Below are positions 1 to 6,439 of a DNA stretch of 6,451 bases, in pieces (the stretch's first letter is position 1; each line of letters opens with the position of its first letter). Under the pieces are notes generated by a model. That model was given only the letters and a program-made list of their open reading frames with translations. It was not told where the DNA came from and did not search any database. Where the stretch lies: positions 1 through 6,451 of the forward strand of contig JAHHSW010000052.1 of assembly GCA_020024985.1 (NCBI GenBank). Reading direction: 5' to 3'. This DNA comes from Anaeroplasmataceae bacterium. GTDB taxonomy: Bacteria; Bacillota_I; Bacilli_A; Acholeplasmatales; Anaeroplasmataceae. The position numbers were made by a program, and so were the translations under genes.

Positions 1-32
1 GCAATAGGCTTAGTGCTTATTGTCTTTTTTTT
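1..32 (+). terminator. Rho-independent terminator of an upstream gene
   Basis: Bases 2-9 (CAATAGGC) pair with 15-22 (GCTTATTG) in an 8-bp stem that includes one G-T pair, around a 5-base loop. The stem is followed by TC and then eight Ts at 25-32. This is the form of an intrinsic terminator for a + strand gene ending left of the window. It would separate that gene from the kdp operon. The stem might extend to the left by bases I cannot see. Confidence 0.72.
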
Positions 33-47
33 CTGTGAAAATGCTTA

Positions 48-98
48 TCTTAATAGAATCTTAACAGACAGGGTAGGAAATCCAAATAGAATCTTAAC
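48..98 (+). promoter_or_regulatory. Tandem operator for an OmpR/PhoB/KdpE-family response regulator
   Basis: TCTTAAT at 48-54 and TCTTAAC at 59-65 are direct repeats 11 bp apart. The arrangement recurs at 81-98, where a degenerate first half (TCCAAAT) is followed by AGAA and TCTTAAC. The two 18-base elements start exactly 33 bp apart, three 11-bp steps, so two regulator dimers would sit on the same DNA face. Direct repeats of about 11 bp are typical of OmpR/PhoB-family DNA binding, the family that includes KdpE. The second element ends 11 bp before the -10 box and covers the expected -35 position, as in PhoB-activated promoters. Assignment to KdpE rests on the context, since no regulator gene lies in the window. 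Confidence 0.66.
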
Positions 99-109
99 GA
101 GGTAATTTA

Positions 110-115
110 TATAAT
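110..115 (+). promoter_or_regulatory. -10 box of the kdp operon promoter
   Basis: TATAAT is a perfect sigma-70/sigma-A -10 hexamer. The stretch 16-18 bp upstream (around 86-93) has no TTGACA-like -35 and lies inside the tandem operator, which points to an activator-dependent promoter. Transcription would start near 121-123 and leave a leader of about 48 bases before kdpF. That leader is too short for a c-di-AMP (ydaO-type) riboswitch. Confidence 0.68.
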
Positions 116-158
116 TTAGGATGTCTAAAGGACAAAGAATTAAACAAATTTGGAAATT

Positions 159-164
159 GAGGTG
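159..164 (+). promoter_or_regulatory. Ribosome binding site of kdpF
   Basis: GAGGTG lies 5 bases before the ATG at 170 and decides the start of this very short gene. Nearly the same string, GAGGTGTAAT plus one base and ATGGAA, precedes kdpB. Confidence 0.7.
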
Positions 165-169
165 TAATC

Positions 170-259
170 ATGGAAGTTGTTATATGGAGTAGCTTAGTAA
201 TAGTAATCCTCCTATTTGTTTATTTATTTTGGCTGTTATTTAGGGGGGATAAGCAATGA
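170..259 (+). CDS. kdpF: KdpF, small membrane subunit of the Kdp K+ pump
   Basis: This 29-residue peptide has one hydrophobic helix (about residues 4-24), an aromatic-rich C-terminal half (YLFWLLF) and a short charged tail, RGDKQ. The length equals that of E. coli KdpF. The tail fits the usual KdpF ending of Leu-x-Arg-Pro/Gly-acidic-Lys. KdpF lies in the membrane against KdpA and KdpB and stabilises the complex. The gene has its own good ribosome binding site. Its TGA stop overlaps the kdpA start in ATGA (256-259), so kdpA translation is probably coupled to it. Genes this short are often missed by automatic annotation. The assignment rests on length, helix and position directly upstream of kdpA, because little sequence is available to compare. 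Confidence 0.88.
   Translation: MEVVIWSSLVIVILLFVYLFWLLFRGDKQ
243..248 (+). promoter_or_regulatory. Purine-rich ribosome binding site of kdpA inside kdpF
   Basis: A run of six Gs preceded by A (AGGGGGG) ends 7 bases before the kdpA ATG at 256. It lies inside the last codons of kdpF (Arg-Gly-Asp), so ribosomes ending kdpF can start kdpA in place. Confidence 0.6.
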
Positions 260-1974
260 TTGATAATGTTATATTTACTGTAATACAGGATTTGGCCTTT
301 ATTATAATATTATTTGTAGGTGGCTATTTAGTCGCAAGGCTTTTTTATAGAGCCTATTTAGGAGAGGCCATTTGGAGTAATAGGCCTGGAAAGCAGTTTG
401 GAAGGATTGAGTCTAAGATTTATAGGCTTCTAGGAATAGATCCAAATGAAAGCATGAGCCCAAGAAAGTATATTATATCAATGCTTACCTTTAGCTTGAT
501 ATGCTTTATAGGCTTATATTTAATTTTATTATTTCAAAATTTATTAACCTTTAATCCTGAGGAATATGAGGGCTTAAGCTGGCATTTAGCCTTTAATACG
601 GTTGCAAGCTTTGTTTCTAATACAAACTGGCAGTCATATACAGGTGAGACAACCTTGAGCTATTTTTCTCAAATGATGGGATTAACGGTTCAAAACTTTG
701 TTTCTGGTGCCGTAGGTATTAGTGCCTTATATGCATTAATTAGAGGCTTTGTTAACCGTGAGGATAGAGCTGTTGGTAATTTTTATGTGGATATTACCAA
801 GCTTTGTATCTATGTAATGCTACCACTTTGCTTTTTTGGAGCATTGCTTTTAGTTTCACAGGGTGTCCCACAAACAATGAGTGGTGCTATAGAATATAAT
901 ACCTTAAATGGTGTTTCAGAAAAAATTTATTTAGGACCTGCTGCGAGTCAAATTATAATTAAGCAGCTATTTACAAATGGTGGTGGCTTTTATGGAGTTA
1001 ATAGTGCTCATCCACTAGAAAATCCAACCCCATTTAGTAATTTAATTGAGTGTGCATCAATTCTTATTATTCCTTTAGCACTTTGCTATGTATTTGGTAA
1101 GGCAGTTAAGGATAAGAAGGAGGGTAGTGCTTTATTAAAGGCTATGACTATTTTCTTTGTTGTAGCAATTATAGCCTGCACAGCCTCAGAGTATTTATAT
1201 GGCTTTAGGATGAGTGGTATTGAGTCTATTGGTAACCTTGAGGGTAAGGAGGTTAGATTCGGCGTTGGTGGCTCATCATTATGGGCGGTTGTAACTACCT
1301 GTGCCTCAAATGGATCAGTTAACTCAATGCATGATAGCTTGACTCCACTTGGAGGTATGGTGCCAATCTTCTTAATGATGCTTGGTGAGGTAGTTTATGG
1401 TGGTGTAGGCTGTGGCTTATATGGTATGATGGTCTTCGCTATTTTAACTGTCTTTATTGCTGGCCTTATGGTTGGTAGAACCCCAGAGTATATTGGTAAA
1501 AAGATTGGTATTTTCGATATGAAGATGGTTTGCCTAGTTATTTTACCTCCAGTTTTATGTATGCTTTTAGGTACTGCAGCAACTGTAATGCTACCATCTG
1601 TAAATGAATGGGTAAATGCTACTAATTCAGGTACTGCTCATGCCTTCAGTGAAATTCTTTATACATTTGTTTCACAAGCTGCTAATAATGGATCAGCCTT
1701 TGCAGGCTTTAATGCTAATACGCCATGGACTAATGTTACAGGTGGTATGATAATGCTATTTGTTAGATTTGTTCCAATGGTTGCAATAATCCTGCTTGCT
1801 GGAAGCCTAGGCTCTAAGAAGGTAACTCCTAAGAGTGATGGTACCTTATCAACATCTAATACTATGTTTGTTATGCTTTTAGTATTTGTGGTTTTAATTA
1901 TAGGTGCGTTAAGCTTCCTACCAGCCCTAGCACTTGGTCCAATTGCTGAGCATTTAACTTTTATTAATATATAA
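256..1974 (+). CDS. kdpA: KdpA, K+-binding and translocating subunit of the Kdp ATPase
   Basis: KdpA is the channel-like subunit that selects K+ and passes it through an inter-subunit tunnel to KdpB. The 572 residues match the family's usual length of about 560. The protein is strongly hydrophobic with about ten membrane helices (for example near residues 8-28, 71-94, 139-163, 179-201, 263-283, 385-407, 422-447, 494-516 and 535-556). All four selectivity-filter loops are present: NTNWQSYTGE at 122-131, TNGGGFYGVNSAHPLENPT at 240-258, SNGSVNSMHDS at 351-361 and NNGSAFAG at 477-484. Gln126 corresponds to the E. coli Gln116 whose change to Arg lowers K+ affinity. The third filter reads Ser-Asn-Gly where E. 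coli has Ser-Cys-Gly. The start overlaps the kdpF stop, and kdpB follows after 15 bp. The frame is intact, with no sign of decay. Confidence 0.98.
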   Translation: MIDNVIFTVIQDLAFIIILFVGGYLVARLFYRAYLGEAIWSNRPGKQFGRIESKIYRLLGIDPNESMSPRKYIISMLTFSLICFIGLYLILLFQNLLTFNPEEYEGLSWHLAFNTVASFVSNTNWQSYTGETTLSYFSQMMGLTVQNFVSGAVGISALYALIRGFVNREDRAVGNFYVDITKLCIYVMLPLCFFGALLLVSQGVPQTMSGAIEYNTLNGVSEKIYLGPAASQIIIKQLFTNGGGFYGVNSAHPLENPTPFSNLIECASILIIPLALCYVFGKAVKDKKEGSALLKAMTIFFVVAIIACTASEYLYGFRMSGIESIGNLEGKEVRFGVGGSSLWAVVTTCASNGSVNSMHDSLTPLGGMVPIFLMMLGEVVYGGVGCGLYGMMVFAILTVFIAGLMVGRTPEYIGKKIGIFDMKMVCLVILPPVLCMLLGTAATVMLPSVNEWVNATNSGTAHAFSEILYTFVSQAANNGSAFAGFNANTPWTNVTGGMIMLFVRFVPMVAIILLAGSLGSKKVTPKSDGTLSTSNTMFVMLLVFVVLIIGALSFLPALALGPIAEHLTFINI

Positions 1975-1977
1975 AAT

Positions 1978-1984
1978 AGAGGTG
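1978..1984 (+). promoter_or_regulatory. Ribosome binding site of kdpB
   Basis: AGAGGTG lies in the 15-bp gap after kdpA, 5 bases before the ATG at 1990. It supports this start for kdpB. Confidence 0.65.
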
Positions 1985-1989
1985 TAATT

Positions 1990-4095
1990 ATGGAAAATAA
2001 GGATATAAAGCTACCAAAGGATAAAATGGTAGATAAAAAGGTAATGGGTGATGCTTTAGTTCAATCATTAATAAAGCTAAATCCTAAAACACAAATTAAA
2101 AATCCAGTAATGTTTGTGGTTTATGTAGCTTCAATATTTACGACTGTATTATTTTTCCTTTCCTTAGGAGGAATAAGTGATGTTGAGGCTGATAGCCCAA
2201 GCATTGGCTCATGGTATATTTTTACAATAGCGATTATTCTATGGCTAACTACCCTTTTTGCTAACTTTGCAGAGGCTATAGCTGAGGGAAGGGGTAGAGC
2301 TCAGGCAGAAAGCCTTAAGAAGGCTCGTAAGGATGTTATCGCAAGAAAGCTTATTGAGCCTACCCTAGAAAGTGAATATAGTGAGGTTAAAAGCAATGAG
2401 CTTAAGCCAGGTGATATTGTTCTAGTTAAGGCAAATGAGCAAATACCAATGGATGGTGAGGTAATAGTTGGTGTTGCCTCAGTTGATGAGAGTGCAATTA
2501 CAGGTGAAAGTGCTCCAGTAATTAGAGAATCTGGTGGAGATAGAAGTGCTGTTACTGGTGGTACAACTGTAACCTCTGACTGGTTAATTATTAAGGTTAC
2601 TGCTGAGGCAGGTAATAGCTTTTTAGATAAGATGATAGAGATGGTTGAGGGAGCGAGCCGTAAGAAGACTCCTAATGAAATAGCTCTACAAATACTATTG
2701 ATTACCTTAACTATAATATTCTTAGTTGTTTGTGCGACTCTATATCCATTTAGCCTATTTTCTAAAAATCAGGTAGGCAGTGGAGAGGCAACAAGCCTTA
2801 CTAATTTAGTAGCCCTATTAATTTGTCTTGCTCCAACAACCATTGGTGCTTTATTATCATCAATTGGTATCGCTGGAATGGCTAGATTAAATAAGGTAAA
2901 TGTTTTAGCAACCTCAGGAAGAGCTATTGAGGCTGCAGGTGATGTTGATATTTTACTTTTAGATAAGACAGGTACTATAACCCTTGGTAATAGACAGGCC
3001 TCAGAGTTTATACCTCTTAGTGGGGTTAGTGAGCTTGAGCTAGCTAAGGCCTCTCAGCTATCAAGCCTTGCTGATGAAACGGCTGAGGGTAGAAGTATAG
3101 TTATTTTAGCTAAGAATAAATTTGATTTAAGAGCTAAGGAGCTACCTAAGGGTGATGTTGAATTCATTGAGTTTAGTGCTAAGACTCGTATGAGTGGTAT
3201 AGATATAAACGGGGAAGAGATTCGTAAGGGCTCTAGTGACGCTATTAAAAGATATGTTACTAATAATGGTGGAGAATATCCTAGTGAATGTGAGGCTAAG
3301 GTTCAAAATGTAGCTCGTCTTGGTGGAACTCCATTAGTAGTAGCTAAGGGAAATAGAGTTTTAGGAGTTATTTATTTAAAGGATATTGTTAAGGATGGCG
3401 TTAAGGAAAAGTTTGCCGATCTAAGAAAGATGGGTATTAAGACCATCATGATAACTGGTGATAACAAGGTAACAGCTTCAGCTATTGCTGCTGAGGCAGG
3501 AGTTGATGATTTCTTTGCAGAGGCTACTCCAGAAACTAAGCTAGAGCTTATTAGGGGATTTCAAAGAGAGGGACATTTAGTTGCTATGACAGGAGATGGA
3601 ACTAATGATGCTCCAGCCCTAGCTCAGGCTGATGTAGCAGTAGCTATGAATTCTGGTACCCAGGCTGCCAAGGAGGCTGGTAACATGGTAGATTTAGATT
3701 CATCACCTACTAAGCTTATTGAGGTTGTAAAGATTGGTAAGCAGCTTTTAATGACTAGAGGCTCCTTAACTACCTTTAGTATTGCTAATGATATCGCTAA
3801 ATATTTTGCTATCATTCCAGTGCTTTTTGCAAGCATATTCCCAAATCTTAAGGTTTTAAACTTTATGCAGCTTGGTAGCCCAATGACAGCTATATTAGCT
3901 TCAATTATTTATAATGCATTAATTATTGTAGCCTTAATACCACTATCACTAAGAGGTGTTGGCTATAAGGAGGAATCCTCAGATAATATGCTTAAGAATA
4001 ACCTATTAATTTATGGACTTGGTGGTGTTATTGCTCCATTCATATTTATTAAGCTATTCGATATGCTACTTTGCCTGATTCCAGGCTTACTTTAG
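1990..4095 (+). CDS. kdpB: KdpB, P-type ATPase catalytic subunit of the Kdp pump
   Basis: KdpB hydrolyses ATP through a phospho-aspartate intermediate and powers K+ uptake. The 701 residues are slightly longer than E. coli KdpB (682). Membrane helices are visible near 39-60, 74-97, 233-257, 271-297, 605-625, 629-655 and 671-697, fitting the seven-helix type IA plan. Catalytic marks are complete: TGES at 171-174 (its Ser is the inhibitory phosphorylation site in E. coli), DKTGT at 325-329 with Asp325 phosphorylated, KTRMSG at 399-404, KGS at 413-415, ITGDN at 488-492 and [11 protein letters not shown] at 534-544. Asp601 and Lys604 match the E. coli Asp583/Lys586 pair used in coupling. The M4 motif reads [10 protein letters not shown], where E. 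coli has LIPTTIGGLL. kdpC starts 9 bases after the stop. Confidence 0.99.
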   Translation: MENKDIKLPKDKMVDKKVMGDALVQSLIKLNPKTQIKNPVMFVVYVASIFTTVLFFLSLGGISDVEADSPSIGSWYIFTIAIILWLTTLFANFAEAIAEGRGRAQAESLKKARKDVIARKLIEPTLESEYSEVKSNELKPGDIVLVKANEQIPMDGEVIVGVASVDESAITGESAPVIRESGGDRSAVTGGTTVTSDWLIIKVTAEAGNSFLDKMIEMVEGASRKKTPNEIALQILLITLTIIFLVVCATLYPFSLFSKNQVGSGEATSLTNLVALLICLAPTTIGALLSSIGIAGMARLNKVNVLATSGRAIEAAGDVDILLLDKTGTITLGNRQASEFIPLSGVSELELAKASQLSSLADETAEGRSIVILAKNKFDLRAKELPKGDVEFIEFSAKTRMSGIDINGEEIRKGSSDAIKRYVTNNGGEYPSECEAKVQNVARLGGTPLVVAKGNRVLGVIYLKDIVKDGVKEKFADLRKMGIKTIMITGDNKVTASAIAAEAGVDDFFAEATPETKLELIRGFQREGHLVAMTGDGTNDAPALAQADVAVAMNSGTQAAKEAGNMVDLDSSPTKLIEVVKIGKQLLMTRGSLTTFSIANDIAKYFAIIPVLFASIFPNLKVLNFMQLGSPMTAILASIIYNALIIVALIPLSLRGVGYKEESSDNMLKNNLLIYGLGGVIAPFIFIKLFDMLLCLIPGLL

Positions 4096-4100
4096 GAGGT
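4094..4100 (+). promoter_or_regulatory. Strong ribosome binding site of kdpC overlapping the kdpB stop
   Basis: AGGAGGT is a near-perfect Shine-Dalgarno sequence, 4 bases before the ATG at 4105. Its first two bases are the end of the kdpB TAG stop. It fixes the kdpC start and is the strongest such site in the operon. Confidence 0.75.
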
Positions 4101-4104
4101 TATT

Positions 4105-4887
4105 ATGGAAAATAAGGAAAATAAATGCCCATTAAAGAAATCAAAAGCCCTTAAGCATTTAAGGGCTGCTCTAGGAGCATTCCTAGTCTTTACATTAATA
4201 TGTGGATTATTATATACAGTATCAGTTACTATTTTTGCAGGTGCGTTATTCCCTCATCAGGCTAATGGCTCATTAATAGAGGTAACCCTTGAGGATGGAA
4301 GCAAAAGAGTCTATGGAAGTGAGTTTATTGGTCAAAGCTATTTAACATTAGATTCTAATAAGAATTATGCTTTAGTTGATGAAAATAATAATTATTATGT
4401 CACTAATTCTAATGGAGAATACTTTATGGATGAAAATAAAAATTTAGCATTAGACAGTAATGAGGTAACTAAGCTTTCTAGTGATTCTAAGCCTATGGTA
4501 ATGTTTCAGGCTAAGTATTTAATTGGTAGATTTAATCAAGGGGCTCCATCAAATGCCTCTCCTACAACTAATAGCTATAAGGAAACTATAGAAGCTAGAG
4601 TAAAAGCTTTAAAGCTAATTGGCTATAATGATGAATATAATGAAAGAAATGGTAAAAACGGTATACCAGATGAATTAGTTACTGAATCAGGCTCAGGCTT
4701 AGACCCAGAAATAAGCTATGATGTAGCAATTTATCAGGCTGAAATGATTGCAAGCGCTCGTGGTATTACAAGAGATAGGGTTATAGAGATTATTGATAAC
4801 CACATTAAAGGAAGGTTTTTAGGAATCTTTGGTACTAAAAGAGTTAATGTACTAATGGTTAACCTAGAGCTAGATGGTTTAATTTAG
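4105..4887 (+). CDS. kdpC: KdpC, Kdp pump subunit with an enlarged extracytoplasmic domain
   Basis: KdpC anchors by one N-terminal helix (about residues 21-46) beside KdpA, with its soluble domain outside the cytoplasmic membrane. It is required for a working pump, and catalytic chaperone or filter roles have been proposed. Family marks are the helix followed by ALFPHQANGSLI (47-58), GSEFIGQSY (71-79), YLIGR (138-142), SGSGLDPEIS (195-204) and a conserved end containing RVNVLMVNLELDG. The protein is 260 residues against a usual 190-200. The excess lies mostly between GQSY and YLIGR (about 80-137), where the family normally has a short loop leading to YF-x-GRPSA. This insert is rich in Asp, Asn and Tyr and repeats DSNKN/DENNN/DENKN-type strings. 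The usual GRPSA also reads GRFNQGAPSNAS. The kdpD-like gene starts 1 bp after the stop. Confidence 0.96.
   Translation: MENKENKCPLKKSKALKHLRAALGAFLVFTLICGLLYTVSVTIFAGALFPHQANGSLIEVTLEDGSKRVYGSEFIGQSYLTLDSNKNYALVDENNNYYVTNSNGEYFMDENKNLALDSNEVTKLSSDSKPMVMFQAKYLIGRFNQGAPSNASPTTNSYKETIEARVKALKLIGYNDEYNERNGKNGIPDELVTESGSGLDPEISYDVAIYQAEMIASARGITRDRVIEIIDNHIKGRFLGIFGTKRVNVLMVNLELDGLI
4146..4167 (+). other. Perfect 9-bp hairpin inside the start of kdpC
   Basis: AGCCCTTAA at 4146-4154 is followed by the loop GCAT and then TTAAGGGCT at 4159-4167, the exact reverse complement of the first arm. The hairpin starts 41 bases after the kdpC ATG and codes for residues 14-21. No T-run follows, so it is not an intrinsic terminator. 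It could affect mRNA stability or early elongation of kdpC. A role is inferred, whereas the structure itself is directly visible. Confidence 0.55.
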
Positions 4888-4888
4888 G

Positions 4889-6427
4889 ATGCAAAGAGGA
4901 AGGCTTAAAATCTTTTTTGGCTATTCAGCTGGTGTAGGAAAAACCTATGCCATGCTTTTAGAGGCCCAGAGGCTTAAAAAGGAAGGCATTGATGTTATAA
5001 TTGGCTATTTTGAGCCACATCAAAGGCCAGAAACAATAAGGCTTACTAATGGTCTTTATATGCTACCCTTAAAGGAATTAGAGTATAAGGGGATAGCCTT
5101 AAGAGAATTTGATGTTGATTTAGCAATTAAAAGGAATCCTGAATATATTCTAGTTGATGAGCTTGCACATACTAATGCCTATGGTAGCAAGAATAGAAAA
5201 AGATATTTAGATGTTTTAGAGCTTTTAAATAATGGAATTAATGTTTATACCACGGTAAATGTTCAGCATTTAGAGACTCTAAATGATATTATAGGTAGTA
5301 AAACCTCGGTTGATGTAACTGAAAGAATCCCTGATGATATATTTGATTTAGCGGATGAAATTTCAATTATAGATTTAGAGCCTAATGAGCTAATTGAGCG
5401 CATGCAGGCTGGTAAAATTTATAAAAGAGAAAGAATTGATCTGGCTTTAAGTAATTTCTTTAAGGAGGATAACCTATCACTTCTAAGAGAGCTTACTATG
5501 AGAAGAATGGCTGATCGTATTGAAAAGCAAAAGAATAATGGGCTATCAAAAAGAAGGTATTTAGTTTTAATAAGCCCATCCCCATCCTCAGCTAAAACTA
5601 TTAGGGTAGGAAGCAGAATGGCTAATTTAAATCATTCGAGCTTTAGTGCACTTTATGTAGAGACTAATAGTATTTTAAGTGATGAGAATGCTTCTATGCT
5701 TAAAAGCCATATGGATTTAGTTAAAAGCCTAAATGGGGATATAGTAGTAAAGTATAGTGACGATGTTATTGAGGCAATATCAGATTATGTAAGAATATCC
5801 GGGGCTACCAATTTGATTATTGGTAAAACCTGGCAGTCAATTGGTAAGAAGGTAAGCTTTGAAAATAAGATTATAGCTAGGCTACCAGATATTGAGGTAT
5901 TGATAGTTCCAGATAGCCAAAGCGTTAAGGCTCATAGAAAAAGCCTTTTTGAGGCTATTCGTAATTTATCTAGAAGAAGCTATCTTGAAAAATTTAGGCT
6001 AGCAAATAAGACTTTAGATATTATAAGTAATATTAATAGAGGAATAGCTTTAGATAATCCTAGGAAAAGCTTTAATTTAATAGTAGAGGTTTTATCAAGA
6101 GCCTTTGAAAGAGGAGCAATTTTAAGAATAGAGGATAAGGAATATTTAAAGGAATATCAATCTATGGATATTAATTTCTTTGATGGAGAGGTCGAGCTTG
6201 GGGCAGCTAGCTGGGCTCTTAAAAATTTACTTCCAGCTGGTAGAGGCACTAATACCCTAAGAAATGCTAGAGGCTTATATTATCCTATAATTTATAGGGG
6301 TGAAGGTATAGCGGTTCTAGGCTTTTCCTGCAATATAAAAAAGCTTAGTATTACAGAAAAGCTATTGTTTTTACAAATAGAGGACACTATTGCGGTTATT
6401 ATAGCAGCCCTAATAAACAAATCTTAA
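4889..6427 (+). CDS. kdpD: KdpD-like sensor lacking membrane helices and histidine kinase
   Basis: The 512 residues match KdpD sensor parts only. Residues 1-212 are the KdpD N-terminal domain, with Walker A GYSAGVGKT at 11-19, Walker B-like ILVDELAHTN at 87-96, TTVNVQHLE at 121-129 and RELTMRRMADR at 200-210. Residues about 221-342 are a universal-stress-protein (USP) domain with Ser-Pro-Ser at 229-231 and FSALY at 252-256. Residues about 364-512 resemble the KdpD GAF domain (PAGRGTNTL at 449-457). The four membrane helices normally between USP and GAF are missing, as is the kinase that normally follows; E. coli KdpD has 894 residues. The gene ends in TAA TAA, with no obvious frameshift. It is probably a soluble sensor acting through a separate kinase. 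The start is the only one keeping Walker A, because an in-frame TAA lies at 4880-4882. Its ribosome binding site is weak. Confidence 0.93.
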   Translation: MQRGRLKIFFGYSAGVGKTYAMLLEAQRLKKEGIDVIIGYFEPHQRPETIRLTNGLYMLPLKELEYKGIALREFDVDLAIKRNPEYILVDELAHTNAYGSKNRKRYLDVLELLNNGINVYTTVNVQHLETLNDIIGSKTSVDVTERIPDDIFDLADEISIIDLEPNELIERMQAGKIYKRERIDLALSNFFKEDNLSLLRELTMRRMADRIEKQKNNGLSKRRYLVLISPSPSSAKTIRVGSRMANLNHSSFSALYVETNSILSDENASMLKSHMDLVKSLNGDIVVKYSDDVIEAISDYVRISGATNLIIGKTWQSIGKKVSFENKIIARLPDIEVLIVPDSQSVKAHRKSLFEAIRNLSRRSYLEKFRLANKTLDIISNINRGIALDNPRKSFNLIVEVLSRAFERGAILRIEDKEYLKEYQSMDINFFDGEVELGAASWALKNLLPAGRGTNTLRNARGLYYPIIYRGEGIAVLGFSCNIKKLSITEKLLFLQIEDTIAVIIAALINKS

Positions 6428-6439
6428 TAAAATCTTAAT
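6422..6439 (+). promoter_or_regulatory. Second tandem operator at the end of the operon
   Basis: TCTTAAT at 6422-6428 and TCTTAAT at 6433-6439 are direct repeats with an 11-bp period, separated by AAAA. The element differs from the operator copy at 48-65 at only two of 18 positions. It overlaps the last sense codon and stop of the kdpD-like gene, so it probably serves the promoter of the next gene to the right. Any -10 box at the same distance as in the kdp promoter would begin at about 6451, so it would lie almost entirely outside the window. Confidence 0.55.

Noticed and set aside
116..169. Possible c-di-AMP (ydaO-type) or other riboswitch in the kdp leader
   Set aside because: The leader after the TATAAT is about 48 bases, far shorter than a ydaO riboswitch, and no terminator-like hairpin with a T-run is present before kdpF.
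121..192. Possible 23-codon leader peptide starting ATGTCTAAAGGA, ahead of and overlapping kdpF
   Set aside because: Its start sits at the predicted transcription start, with no room for a ribosome binding site, and it overlaps kdpF out of frame with no regulatory codon run.
351..353. Ser-Asn-Gly instead of Ser-Cys-Gly in the third KdpA filter as a sign of altered ion selectivity
   Set aside because: As I recall, the SNGSVNSMHDS form is common in KdpA of Bacillota and Bacteroidota, so it is probably ordinary family variation.
3624..3836. 70-codon open frame on the minus strand within kdpB
   Set aside because: It lies wholly inside the most conserved part of kdpB ([11 protein letters not shown] to the M5 region), has no ribosome binding site evidence and resembles no family. 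It is a shadow of the real gene.
4146..4167. kdpC hairpin as an intrinsic terminator or attenuator
   Set aside because: The stem is perfect, but the following bases are GCTCTAGGAGC rather than a T-run, so termination is not supported. It is kept only as a structural observation.
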